Program-made: the position numbers and the translations under genes
Notes under the pieces: generated by a model
The model's database searches: none
Seen by the model: the letters and a program-made list of their open reading frames with translations, nothing else
Told to the model about the DNA's origin: nothing
In this document: piece after piece, positions 20,058-31,257 of the stretch
How the letters are laid out: every line of letters starts with the position of its first letter
How positions within the stretch are numbered: position 1 is the stretch's first letter
Assembly (NCBI GenBank): GCA_013339685.2
Contig: CM023481.1
Location: 244,176,716-244,240,715, forward strand
Reading direction: 5' to 3'
DNA length: 64,000 nt
DNA from: Hyalomma asiaticum
Lineage: Eukaryota; Arthropoda; Arachnida; Ixodida; Ixodidae

Positions 20058-23000
20058 ATGAGAGTAGATGCCCTTAATTTTAAAGGAAACTTTTTGTTAA
20101 AGCATTTCATACTAAATTCAGGCACAAGGCTTGTGAAGCAAGGAAGTATCCAGCGAGCTCTTCAGGCGCTCAAAAGAGCTGTCGAGTATGAAATTGATGA
20201 CCGCCTACAAGCCAATGTGGAGAAGGTTCGAGAGTTTTTGAACAGAGAGGAGGACCAAGAAGTTTGTAAGAGCGACATGATTGAAATTGGCAATGGTTTC
20301 TACATTTGGGAAATGACCAGGCAAAGACTTTATGCTTACCAAAGATTGGGTTTGCTGTGGATGTGGGAGGTGCACCTCAAGAAACGTGGTGGTGTACTCG
20401 GGGACGACATGGGCTTGGGAAAAACTATTGAAGTTATTGCCTTTCTTTCAGGCATGTTTGACAGTGAAATAACTGTCTTGATCATTATGCCTGGATCCCT
20501 AATTGTCAAATGGAAGAAGGAATTTCATGAGTGGGCACCAGGCATCGATGTGTATGAATACGACCCTGCATCCAAGAAAGACAGGGAGAAAAACCTGGCA
20601 AGGGTGCAGCGACGTGGTGGTGTCCTCTTGACTATAGCTATGGCTTGGCACAGACAAGCTATAAAAAATTCTGTACTAAAAATGACCAACAATTTGTTTG
20701 GTGTTATCTGATTCTTGATTAAGGCCACAAGATCAAAAACCCCACTAAAACAACAAAAGTCATCTATGAGATTCCAGCTAAGCATCGCCTTGTGCTTACA
20801 GGAACGGCAATACAGAATAACCTCCGAGAACTGTGGGCATAGTTCAACTTTACACACCAAGGTGCACTTGTTGGTTCATTGGCAACGTTTACGCGCCAGT
20901 ATGAGACACCTATTAACTGGGCACGTGAAAAGGATGCCACTACTGGAGAAACGCTTTTAGGCGCTGAGATAGCAGAGCAGCTACGTCGTTTGATTCAGCC
21001 ATACTTTTTGAGAAGAACAAAGGCAGAAGTGCTTGAGAACGAAGAGAACAGCGAAGGTGAAAATTCAGATTTACACCCTAGGCTTGTCCTGTCTTCAAAG
21101 AAGAATGACCTTGTCATTTGGATAACCCTGTCGGACCTACAGAAAAAGATATACAGGGAGTTCCTTGAGTCGGATGAAATAGCGAACATTCTCACGAGCA
21201 CAATGTCTGCTCTTGAGCCGCTTACTGTGCTAAAAAAAATTGTGATCATCCAAGGCTTCTTTCAATGTTCAAATTGGAATGTACGACGACATGATAAGTG
21301 AACAGATTAAAGAATTTCTCGAAAGGGAAGAAGAAGGGGCATTGTCTAGTGAAGATGTAGCAGATGACATTCTGCTTAAAGAGTCTGGAAAGATGACATT
21401 TGTTCTGCAGCTTTTGAGTATTCTCAAAGCTGAAGGTCACCGCACACTACTTTGCTCACAGTCCCAGAAGATTTTGGATATCCTTAACCGAATTCTCACT
21501 AACAGGAGCTTCAAAGTTGATTTCCTTCCCCTAAGCTCCACTAGCTTCAACACTAGCTGAGGAGGGAAGGTGTTTGAGGTTCGAATCGGCGCCCCTCGAT
21601 GGCTCGAGTACTCGATGGTAGCGCGAAGGAAGAGCCGTTGCCCGGTAAAGAGAAGCTTTATTCCACACTCAGGCGTCTGCCCGGGTCCAAGCCCGAACCT
21701 CCACCCTCCGCTCACATCCAAGGCGTCGTCACTTCAACCCTCGGTTAGACAGAGTCCCCCAACAAGCCAATCACATTTGGGGGCTGGCGTCACGAAAACC
21801 AATCGCACAAACACTTTTATGACACACACGGCATTGGTCAAACATACGTCACAATCTACAACATCCGAGGGGATAGGTTCACTACGCAACAGATGTCATT
21901 TCCCTCTCTCCTACGTTGTCGCCTGTGTATTAGCCCAGACGACCGCCGGCGCCGGAGGCCCTGCTCGAGCTAACCCGCCCGCGCACCACGTCTCTTTCAA
22001 GAAGCCGCCACACAGATGCGAGAATATCCGCAGGCCCCGGCCACTAACAATATGTCATTTTTCATCTCGCCCTGTCATCATCTTTCATTTTAACGACCTT
22101 CGTCGTTAAAACCCTGCACGCTTCGAGAACGTAATTGTGACCCGAATGCGACTGCACACAAAAACATCCTCCGGTCGCATCTGGCGGAGCGGCAGCAAAG
22201 GACGCGTACTTATGTCAAGCTGTGACTTTAAACCAGGCGGTCGTGCGTCGCTCCGCTCCCTCTACGCGACTCGCTTCCCATTCAACTCTTTATCTCCTCT
22301 TTTTGTTGCCAGCGCGGAGGCGGCACTGCCCTCCGACGGCGCCCCCGCCGGGTCGCCTTTTGTTCCCTTCGCGGGGTCCTCCATGTTTCCTTCTCGCGGA
22401 GCCTACCTGTGTCCCTCGTTTGCGGCAATGCTACACCGCGGTACGGGGAATCGTTCTGCGCTTTGAAGTATTCGCACAGTTGGACCACCAACACCAGGCC
22501 GACCATGCATACCTTGGACTAACTGTTACTCGTCTTGATGGTACAATCAGCAAACTTCGTGACCGTGACCGAATAGTCAGTTTCAAACCAAGGACACTGC
22601 TGAGGTGTTTCTTCTGACCACTAAAGTTGGAAGTGTTGGGCTGACTTTGACTGCTGCTGACAGGGTCATTATTTATGATCCTTCCTGGAATTAAGCAATA
22701 GATACTCAAGCTGTTGGCCGTGCATGTCGCATAGGGCAAAAGAAGAATGTTGTGGTGTATCGTTTGATAACATGCAGCACAGTCGAGGAAAAGATCTATC
22801 GGCATCAGGTATTCAAGGATTCTATCATAAACCTAGCCACTGGAAATCAGGAGGACCCCATGCGCTATTTCACAAAAGAAGAGCTGAGTGAGCTTTTTAC
22901 TCTTGAAAACCCAAACTATTCTTCTATGCAGGCAGGCTCACCTTTCTCAGAGGCACACATGGGACAAGGGCACAGACCCTGCTCTGGAACATCACATTGC

Positions 23001-23230
23001 TGTTTTGCAAGCGAAGAACATCTTTGGTATAAGTCATCACGACATTATATTCTCTAAAGAGTCTCATCAAGCTGCAAGGAATGAATTTGTGCTTGGAGAA
23101 ATAGAGCGGGTAAAGGAGCGTGCCAGGATGGCACAATATCTGATCACAGTAGAAAGCGATATGGCATTAGGTGAGATACAGAACAAGAAATTCTATTCGC
23201 AACTCCAGAAAATGTGGTTCATCTGGCAAC
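20058..23230 (+). pseudogene. ERCC6L: ERCC6L/PICH-like SNF2 helicase, intronless disrupted copy
   Basis: PICH is an SNF2-family DNA translocase that acts on ultrafine anaphase bridges. Here its coding sequence is read without introns from an N-terminal TPR-like segment (NSGTRLVKQGSIQRAL) through the ATPase core. Motif I is GDDMGLGKTIEV, and LVLTGTAIQNN, PYFLRRTKAEV, SGKMTFVLQLL, VGLTLTAADRVIIYDPSWN and VVYRLITCSTVEEKIYRHQVFKD follow. The copy carries many lesions: a frameshift near 20640, a TAA at 20720-20722 replacing the Glu of the DEGH box, a TAG at 20840-20842, and further frameshifts near 21235, 22590 and 22940. A block of about 0.95 kb is inserted near 21530-22500. Lack of introns and the decay point to a processed pseudogene. 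A rearranged former gene cannot be excluded without a parent locus. Confidence 0.85.
21530..22500. mobile_element. Insert within the helicase pseudogene, possible solo LTR
   Basis: Helicase homology stops after ILTNRSFKV (about 21520) and resumes with LTVTRLDGTI (about 22520). The intervening GC-rich DNA encodes nothing recognisable. Its right part ends ...CAATGCTACA at about 22436, so on the minus strand it starts TGTAGCATTG, as an LTR would. I could not find a matching left end or target duplication, so the solo-LTR reading is tentative. The presence of an insertion is well supported. Confidence 0.45.
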
Positions 23231-24044
23231 ATTGCTGAGAAAGACAAAGATGGCTTCTATATCCAGGGTCACGGCCGCGCTTCTGCTTAGCGCTGTGCTA
23301 AAGTTTCTTGATTTCGGGTTCGAATCACGATGCTTCGTCGAATGCGAAAGAGTTCTTGCTGCCGAACATCTGATATTAATCGGTCTAATAGATATGAGCG
23401 GCGAAAGAGCGGAAATAATTGCGCTGTGCGTTCAAACGTCGCACTTGTTCGGAGACCCGCATCAGATGTTCTTAGGGATAAAGAGCCTTTACAGCGAGCC
23501 TGAAGTTGAAGAAGGCAGGTACGTGTTCATGCGTAGCAGGCCTCTCCGAAAGATGCAAGCACTTGTGCGCGGTGTTGCTCCATTGAGTACAAATGCGTCA
23601 CTTATATACGTTAAAGGAGTGCAGTTCCATACGCGGTGTCGGAAGGCAAACTTATAGGCGCGGTGAACAGGTCGAGGGCTGAAAAGTCGAAACGAGCGCA
23701 GTAAATCCTGAATTGTCACCAGATGAACTCGAAATGCAAACGCGCTACGTTAAATGATCACACATTACCTCCATAACCACCAAACAAATTACGAGGTGCA
23801 GCGCGCGCATGGGACGAAGGTGACGAACGAAGGCAAGCGCTCGCTTTGTATCTACTTACTACAATGCATGCGGGCAAAAGTATACGTCAGCAATAATGTT
23901 ACCGCGGTTCAAGTTCAGCATAGGCACGCTCAGAAAACGTCACCAGATATACACGTATACATAAACGATGTCGCTGTTTTGTTCACGCGCTTTCCTAAAC
24001 TAAACTACACTCCGGCTCTTCGAAAAGCGCGCATTTCTTTTTCT
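23231..24044 (+). other. Unidentified interval with one open frame
   Basis: A plus-strand frame covers 23214-23657 (about 147 residues). It contains a hydrophobic run (TAALLLSAVLKFLDFGF) and a mixed charged tail. Its beginning overlaps the end of the helicase homology in another frame, so part may be shadow. I do not recognise the remainder. It may be inserted DNA. Confidence 0.3.
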
Positions 24045-24249
24045 TCTCTTGGAGAGATTGTGCCTGAATTGTGTGTTGCCACTTTTCCTTACTGCATATA
24101 CCGCTTTGTTATTAGCTCATTTTATTATCTTTGTATTTGTGTAACCACAGATTTCTGTATGTTGATTTTCTTCTCGTGTTACCCCCCCTGCAATAATGCC
24201 CTCGTGGCGCTGCAGGTACTTGTATAAATAAATAAAAAATGATAATAAA
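24045..24249 (+). mobile_element. CR1/L2-like LINE 3' end
   Basis: The 3' untranslated end resembles the tail of the LINE at 8398-10513: a pyrimidine-rich stretch, then TGCCCTCGTGGCGCTGCAGGTA and an AAATAAATAAA tail (24222-24249). Only the 3' end is present, so this is an extreme 5' truncation. The left boundary is approximate. Confidence 0.6.
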
Positions 24250-24277
24250 CGCGCGCACACACAACCTGTGTACTCAC

Positions 24278-24461
24278 CGGGGAGGAAGAAATCGTCGCGA
24301 GTGAAGTGCCTGGACCAAACTAGTGTAGTTCCCGTCACCATCTTGCCGATGCGCAAGTTCCTAATCCATGTTGCCCTGCGCGAAGCGTCGTCTGCTTCTT
24401 TGGGGAACCGATGAAACGACGAGCTGCTGTCTTTGCATCGCGATGACACGCATTGAGGCAC
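24278..24461 (-). pseudogene. THAP-domain first exon, altered zinc ligand
   Basis: The minus-strand exon reads PQCVSSRCK with the first Cys pair, then FHRFPKEADD, a Trp at residue 31 and VWSRHFTRDDFFLPG, ending at a canonical donor (CCG|GTGAGTA). It is a clear THAP domain, but two key features are changed. The codon at the expected start is GTG, not ATG, and the third zinc ligand before S-x-HF is Trp (TGG) instead of Cys. I find no following exon on the minus strand. It is most likely a decayed THAP head. Confidence 0.65.
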
Positions 24462-24599
24462 GCAACAAGTCTTTTGATGAGGATTCTTTCTTTTTCGGGC
24501 TGCTTCGAGGCGGCAGGGCGTCGATTAAGGAACTATAGAGCTGTTTTACAGCCCGCGGTAATGCGACACCATGCCGCGTTTCGAGGTCGACCTTGGATC

Positions 24600-25271
24600 G
24601 GCTGGTTCCAGGAGCGCCCGGTAGGTGGCGAGTATTTAGATGGAGTCGCGAATACTGTGCCTGTGAACAATGCTGTGGGACCTCGACCAACAGAGCCTCA
24701 AGTGAGGTTGCCCAAGGGAAATGTGTTGGCTAGTGTGCCTAAAGATCAAGATGAAGGTGCATCATCCAAGTGGAACAAGGCGTTGGTGGTTCTTGATGAT
24801 GAAGACAATGCCTGCATTGATAATGTTGACTCTCATAACAAGTCGCTGGCTGGAATGACTGCCCAGACTTCAGAAGGTGGCACTTACATCATAGTTGATG
24901 ACACTGAGGAAGAACTCTTTCCACCTACTGAAGATATGGATTCTATTATTATTATAGAAACGGACGGGGAGTCTCCAGATGCTCCCGAAGAGGTAGACGG
25001 CAAAGCAACTTCCAAGACAGAGAAACAACCTTCTGTTCTTGCATTGAATACAGATGATGGGAGAGTTTTAAAAACTAATAAAGATCAGCTTGGAAATGAT
25101 GCTAATTGCTATTTGCAAATCATAAAAATAGAACAGCCAGATCAGGAACCACACACCAAGAATGAACATCTAACATCTGAACATTCACTTGAAGAATTGT
25201 ATGAATCACCAGCAGATATGATGCTAACAGTACAGGACAAGCACAGTACATCAGAGCAAAGCAAATGTTAA
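24600..25271 (+). CDS. Unrecognised acidic ORF with SUMO-interaction-like motifs
   Basis: A long open frame (the ATG-led frame begins at 24453; protein-like composition begins near 24600 after a possible CAG acceptor) ends at TAA 25271. The product is strongly acidic and apparently disordered, without a recognised fold. Two segments, TYIIVDDTEEE and DSIIIIETDGES, have the hydrophobic core plus acidic flank of SUMO-interacting motifs. PICH proteins carry such motifs C-terminally, and the PICH-like pseudogene lies upstream on the same strand. The ORF could therefore be its displaced C-terminal region, or an unrelated exon. The first 50 residues overlap the antisense THAP exon and are probably not coding. 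Confidence 0.35.
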   Translation, partial: GWFQERPVGGEYLDGVANTVPVNNAVGPRPTEPQVRLPKGNVLASVPKDQDEGASSKWNKALVVLDDEDNACIDNVDSHNKSLAGMTAQTSEGGTYIIVDDTEEELFPPTEDMDSIIIIETDGESPDAPEEVDGKATSKTEKQPSVLALNTDDGRVLKTNKDQLGNDANCYLQIIKIEQPDQEPHTKNEHLTSEHSLEELYESPADMMLTVQDKHSTSEQSKC

Positions 25272-26330
25272 TTATTTCTTAAATGTAAAGGAAGGCAAGC
25301 TCACCTGCAAGACAATCTACAAGACAGTTATAATGAAGGCGCTCAAAAGTCAGCATATAGGTCGTTGTTTAGTGATGGAAGCAGTGGAGAGGTTGACAAG
25401 GGGTGCTACCGCGTAGAGATTCCTTTTTTCGTTCCAATGCCTTTCGGCGTTACGTCACTGCTGTCGTCATCGGTGGGTGGCGACGCTTGACGTATTTCAA
25501 ATTGCCCAATCGTAAGCGGCCGCTTTTTCTCCTCTTTCTCCGCCGTTCGCGGGCTTGCATAGTAATTATGTTTGGTAAGGAAGTAGTTAATAAAGTTGCG
25601 GTTGCGCGCTTATTAGATGAAGATGGCTTAGTAGCATTAAAACGCAAAAGCGAAGGAAATATGATGCAAACAAAACGCAAACACACGTGTATTTGTAGTC
25701 GTAGCCCCATTTGCGCCGTACGTTAATCCAAGCCATATCGCTGAGCGCGAACAAAATGGCAACCGTTGTGGGAAACAGCTGACTGTGTTTTCATCGGTTA
25801 TTCGTCCATATCATTTGCAACTTTGGCGCAGAAGCGTAGTACTTTCGCCTGGGAAGAAATTCTACACTCCACATTTTTCCGGGAGTGACGGAACACTGAA
25901 TTGAGGTGAGCACAAACTGCTACTGCCGTGGTCTGTTGCCGCTACGTGCATTGTTTGATGAGCGCGCTTTGTTTTCCTGCAACAGGAAGCTGTTCGGAAG
26001 ACAGCTCGTCATGTTATCGGACAGTAAAGTGGAACATCGTGAACTGGCCGCGATCAAGAACTCGCAAGGTAGCGAGCGCCGTTTGACGGGGCACCCCCAC
26101 GGCACAGCGTAATTTCATGAAATCTGTGATCAGCTGCAGTACGTTGCGCAAGCTACCAGCCACTGTCGTCGTCAATCCGAGAAAGCTGCTGCTGCATTCG
26201 CAGAAGTAAGCACAGGCACTACATTACCTTGTTTAAATGACAGAAATTGCGAAGCTAGAAATGAGAGCACAAAAATAAAGTGTACTGGGGTGTGTGCCAT
26301 AAGATTTTAACATCAATTTTTAGCACTGCT
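25272..26330. other. Non-coding interval
   Basis: No gene is assigned. From 25268 to about 25420 the next frame stays open (IYKTVIMKALKSQHIG), which may be a frameshifted continuation of the upstream acidic ORF. Beyond that only short chance frames are seen. Confidence 0.4.
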
Positions 26331-26331
26331 G

Positions 26332-27055
26332 TATTTACTCGCATAATGATCGCACTTTTTTTTCCAAAAAATTGACGCAAATTTCGGGGTGCGATCATTA
26401 CGCGGGGTAAGTTTTCCACGAAATAATATTTTGAGCACCGACAACGCAAACAAGTCGCGTATCAGAATTCTTACGATAGCTATCATGAAATAACTAAAAA
26501 TAAAAGTAGAGTAAGGCTTGCCTTTGTAATAAACGCACACATTACGCAGGAACTACATGCATTGCATATTACCCTTTAATTTTTTTTCATTCACTGACCC
26601 CCTAACTTTCATTCAGAGTCTCAAGCGTCACTGGCGTCAGTGTCATCGCCGCTCGATTACCTGTCGGAACCGGGAGTGTCATCGAAGTCCCACAGAAGGT
26701 TGTCCTCCGTTCCGTCGAGCGCGTTAGATATTCCTGTATTCTTGAAGCTGTTGGCGTAGTGAAAACTACGGCATTTGTCTCTACTGTTATTCTAATACGG
26801 CACGTTTCCGCCGAGGGTGGGCAAAAATTAGGCATCTGCTTGGTGCGTGCAGTTCACTTGGTGAGTCTTGAATAGTTATTTACGTTACGTTCGACAGATG
26901 GTAAACATGATGATCGTCAGCTAGACTTGGCACACGACATATCGCTGCGGCAAGTTCGGGGTGCGATCATTACGCGGGGGAAAAAAAATCGAATTTTGAC
27001 TACAAAATTTAGGGGTGCGATCATTACGCGAGTGCGATCATTATGCGAGTAAATA
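26332..27055. mobile_element. TA-flanked inverted-repeat element (pogo/mariner-like MITE)
   Basis: A perfect 25-bp terminal inverted repeat occupies 26331-26355 and 27032-27056. If TA is the target duplication (26332-26333 and 27054-27055), the element starts TTTACTCGC and ends GCGAGTAAA. The motif GCGATCATTACGCG recurs inside both ends (about 26390-26405, 26963-26977, 27017-27030), forming subterminal repeats. No transposase frame is recognised in the 0.7 kb, so it is non-autonomous. The TA target and long repeat-rich ends point to the Tc1/mariner/pogo group. Confidence 0.85.
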
Positions 27056-27056
27056 C

Positions 27057-30000
27057 GTAACTAACGTGTTGTGATGTTCAGTGATTTGTTTTATGCTCCT
27101 CACAGACGTGCGAACGTATGAAATGGTGGCTCGTGTTAATGTCTGTAAAAAGTACAACTCGGAATATACAAATGGTGCCATTTCTCTTTTCTTTATATAC
27201 AAGTCTTGCACAATAAGGGGCGCTATTTCTCGAGTTCTTTGGGAAGTAATGGGTGTCACGCGTATCTGCTATGCTCATGATATGCAGCTTGCCAAGTAGG
27301 ATATTTGCCTTCTTCGCACCCATGTGCGATTTACTCATTTGTGAAATCGGAACTTAGTTGTTTTGTTCAAAGCTGTGAACGTCAAGAAAGGAAACAGCCA
27401 GAGCTTCGATGTTGAGCTTTCCACGTGAAGTGTTCGCATTTGCTTTGCACACATGGCTTTTGTTTGTGCTCTGTGCAATACCAAATTAGCATAGACCCCC
27501 CTTCCAGCATTGCTCGCTAAAGTCGGTCAGTACGTGTATAAGTGCAGATACATAGAGGTACAGTTGCTTACTCTTTTTCACATAACCTCTGTATATGAAA
27601 ACAAAATGTGGATGTTCTGAAAAATGCAAGTGTATATGTTGACTAAAGGTAGGCATGCTTTTATTTCTGTATGTTAGTGTGCATGTAAATTTGTGGTGCT
27701 TCAGTACAGACTCACATAGCATTTGTGCATGAGCTTACAATTCTGTAAATTGAGATCAAAACAGTAATGCCGTGAGGCCTCGTTAGCATCGCCTTCCACA
27801 TATATTGATTTTGATCTTTTTCTCAACCAGCACAAGGAATCCGAGAAGCCGAGCCAGCAGTAGCTGGGCGCATAGCGCCTGGTGCAGGAGTTCAGGGTGC
27901 CAGATGACATCGAGTGCCTGCTGCAGCAGCTTGTCTATGCCCTCAGCAAGTTTACTGCCCCAGCTCAACCCCACTCCCCCTCCTTGACCTGCCTCATTAG
28001 AGTATGCATGCATAAGAGCGAAAATTTTCATTATGATACTCTTTTTTTTTCTTAAGCTACTTCATGTGCTGGTGATTGTTTGAAGACCGAGTATCTGCAA
28101 CTTATGACATGAAGTGCTTTTGACAGTGTTTAAGTGAAGAATTAATTCACTGTTTCAATTATACCACAATAGTAGGAGTGTCCAAAACAATAGGCTGTGC
28201 CAAAAGCTCACTCACTGTGGAAGCGTAAACTTCCAGGCATCCCATCATTGTCATGTAACATCCGACACGACGGCACACTGCAAATCTGCATGTTCATTGT
28301 AAGAAAGCTGTAGGTTGTGATAACCTCTGGTTATGTTGTCGCGACTTACATGCACAAGAATCATTTTACAAAAGAAAACTAGCTGAGAAAAATTTCTTGC
28401 CTATGCACGTGTCTCTGTGGTGTAGTTGCCTGTATTTAGTCTTTCATATGTTTTTTTTTACTCCTGTATCTTTCTACTTTGATTTATATGTTTAGGTTTA
28501 TGCTAAAAGTTCTTTGTTGAACTACGGACAATTTCTTGTTCCTTTCTTCCATTTTATGTTTATAGGATTCATACAATAATATATTGATTTACAACATAAC
28601 ACTAATGTGCATGTAGGTCCATTTTTATCACAAGATTAGCGGAACACTTTGTTGGATAACTGGTATGCAATCATTTGTTTTGTGGCACTGAAAAATACAA
28701 ACCACAAGAGAGTATCAGTGACCTGTCTCATGTGTGGCGCTCATCCCTTATACTCTCTTGTGGTTTGTGTATTTTGATGCCAAAAAGCAAATAATATCAA
28801 GAGATGTTCTTGTATTTTATGCATTCAATGCGAGCTGCGATTACTTATTTTTGATCCTTTTTGAAGGCATTTTGTATGCTGCAGAGTTCTCTTAGGTGCA
28901 GTATTTTCCTTTCTGGTTTATTTGTACAATCACTGCGCAGTTCAATACGTGGATGCATACTTGGTTTTGCTGGTGAGCAATCCTTTTTTTTTATGCTATG
29001 CAGCTTATCAGAGGTTTCGTGGTGTTACCTGTGATATCTTCTGATGCATACATCCACGATTTTTCATCAGAGTGGAAAGTCACAGAAATGTTATGCCTGT
29101 GCACTGCAGAAATTACACACGCTTAGAACACACCTTGTGTCGCGTAGGCAATGTGGTGCTTGATTTTAAACATATTCATCATTTCAATTGTTTAGACGCT
29201 GTGTTTCATAAAAAGCAAGTAGCTGCTTTCTTCGTATGCTGTCAATTAATAGCTTAGAGTGTTTCATAATCTCCTACACCACACATTATGGAGCCGGTTA
29301 GTTGCTGAGAATTAATGGAAGATTGTGCAACATTGCAAGTAAAGAAATCTCACTGTATTCGTCTACAACAGTTTTTCTTGCAATGCACAGTTCATGATGT
29401 GTAAGGTGGTAGTCTACACAGTAATTATATTACTGTATCAGCATTTGCAGGAATGTTCTACTTACACAAAGACAAGAACTGTAGATGTATGCTGGAAGGA
29501 AGCGCAATGATGTTAACTGAGCAATTTATTTACTTGTCATTTCTGCATTTATGTTGCAGGCTTGCTTTGTAAACATTGAACTTGACACACGTTACAGTCC
29601 TATTTACACATACAACTGCTCTTCATGTACATTGGTCTACAATGAACTATTTGCGTTTCTCACAGCATGGTGCAGTCCACCTCCCCCCCGCCCCCCTCCC
29701 AACTATTCTCATTCGTAGGACATGCGAGGACAGAATAAAATTATGGGTGCTAAATAATGAGTGCTGTTGCAAATGTTTACATTAGAGGTAGCTTGGCCTG
29801 TACACATTTTCACCGGCAGTGGTAACTTGTACAGCACAGAAATAAAATTTTGGAATATCCTGGTTATTGACTACCACTTGTTTTTTGCAAATGCAGGTGG
29901 TTTTGCTAATGATCAATCAGCCTTTCTACTTTTTGTAATGTAATCGCACTTCAAAGTAGCCAGCATAGTATTTGGCATGCCGGGTAATGAATTTCGGTGG

Positions 30001-31004
30001 CATGTTCACCCTCTGAAGCGAATTGCGTGATGGTTATGTGGAAGACTGGTGGGGAAAGCAGAAGCGCAGTGAATGAGACTCTTGGTCGAGCACAAGGTGT
30101 TGTGCTAGTTGCACTTTTCTGCAGCTGGTGGCTTGCAAGCTTCCGTTGGAGGTTATGAGATGAGCTGGAAGCTATGCAGAACATTATCCTGTCTTACCGA
30201 ACCTAAAAATCACAGCCACAACAGTATGTTTGCCATCTGTGTAACAACAGCTTGAGCAGTAAACTTCATTCCCAGACAAATGAGAGTTTGAAAAAAAGAA
30301 AAACGAAAACAGTTGCAATTTCGCAGCCACATTTGTGCTGTACTATAATGCAAAGTACTCATTAAATACCATATTGTTTCACATCGAACATTCTAGAGGT
30401 GGCTTTATACATCTTTAGTGACAGCATGTAAACACACTAAATGTTGCATGGTTGTGACCACGCTCCAGTACGCAGCATGTATTCTGTAGTTTAGTCTTGT
30501 GGTGGAATTACTTGAACAAGGTAAGTTTCCTTTTTGTCAAACATCTGGTACCACATTTGAACAACGTGGTGTATGGTCAGCAGAAATGATATGAATTGAT
30601 TCTTCGATGCCAGTAACATGGCCACAATATTGCAGCTACGCTTTTTGTGCTTAATGATGTCGCAGTTGTTGCACTTTTATCTATACTCTCCTCAAATAAT
30701 GCGCATGCAGAGCCACACTTTGTAACAGTGTCCCACACTGCACAGTGTTCTCATATAAATACAGTGATCTCGATCTTCTGCTTTGGGGCAAGCCCTGTGG
30801 GACTCTACTCCTGGCTGTTGCTGCTGATATCACCTACGTCCAACTTGAGACAGCCCTCATTAAGTCTAAGCTTGCACAGTGCAGCACACGCTGCAGTGAA
30901 TATTGGCAGTGATGTCTGGCTCGTGGAGTGCTTAGAAAGATGGCCAGGGATCGGGCTCTGAAGCCATGGCTGCAGTGGGTAGCCAGTCACCTGCATGAAA
31001 ATAT
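27057..31004. other. AT-rich non-coding interval of about 4 kb
   Basis: No gene is recognised. One exon-like patch occurs on the plus strand at about 27831-27990. After a polypyrimidine tract and CAG acceptor, the frame reads HKESEKPSQ, then two TAG codons, then LVQEFRVPDDIECLLQQLVYAL. An imperfect inverted repeat lies at 28685-28780. The rest is low-complexity AT-rich DNA with chance frames. Confidence 0.45.
28685..28780. repeat. Imperfect inverted repeat of about 38 bp per arm
   Basis: The arm at about 28685-28715 (TGGCACTGAAAAATAC, ACCACAAGAGAGTAT) and the arm at about 28750-28780 are complementary with a few mismatches, around a spacer of about 35 bp. The near-perfect inner part is ACCACAAGAGAGTAT. 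It is MITE-sized with no coding potential. Confidence 0.75.
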
Positions 31005-31186
31005 TGTTACATGACGCGAGAGCACACTGCACTTCCTGTAACTGCAGTGGAACCTATGCTCGGTGGTGTCCGATGGAAGAGAAAAGAGGAGGACGACGAC
31101 GAGCACACTTTGACTGTCGTGCGGCTCTCTGCCTGTCAATCTAAATATATTTACTATACTTTTCCAGTTCTTTTGTCAACGCAACA
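31005..31186 (+). repeat. 5' LTR of the Ty3/Gypsy element (element A)
   Basis: The segment starts TGTTACATGACG and ends CAACGCAACA, with inverted TGTT...AACA ends. It is followed within 3 bp by a candidate primer-binding site and then by gag. No second copy is visible because the element is 3' truncated, so the 5' edge rests on the terminal motif alone. Confidence 0.65.
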
Positions 31187-31189
31187 TTT

Positions 31190-31205
31190 TGGTGGAGGTG
31201 CTGGG
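31190..31205 (+). promoter_or_regulatory. Candidate primer-binding site of element A
   Basis: TGGTGGAGGTGCTGGG begins with the TGG expected to pair with a tRNA CCA end, just downstream of the LTR. I did not assign the tRNA. Confidence 0.5.
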
Positions 31206-31257
31206 TAACTATTTAACGACGGAGCTTCGCAGTGGACGCCACCTCGAGTCAGCAAGC

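Noticed and set aside
24453..24600. N-terminal 50 residues of the acidic plus-strand ORF
   Set aside because: This part is antisense to a recognisable THAP exon and is Arg/Cys-rich; protein-like composition begins only after about 24600.
31189..31257. Upstream in-frame ATG as the gag start
   Set aside because: It overlaps the primer-binding site directly behind the LTR; the ATG at 31258 gives a more normal leader.
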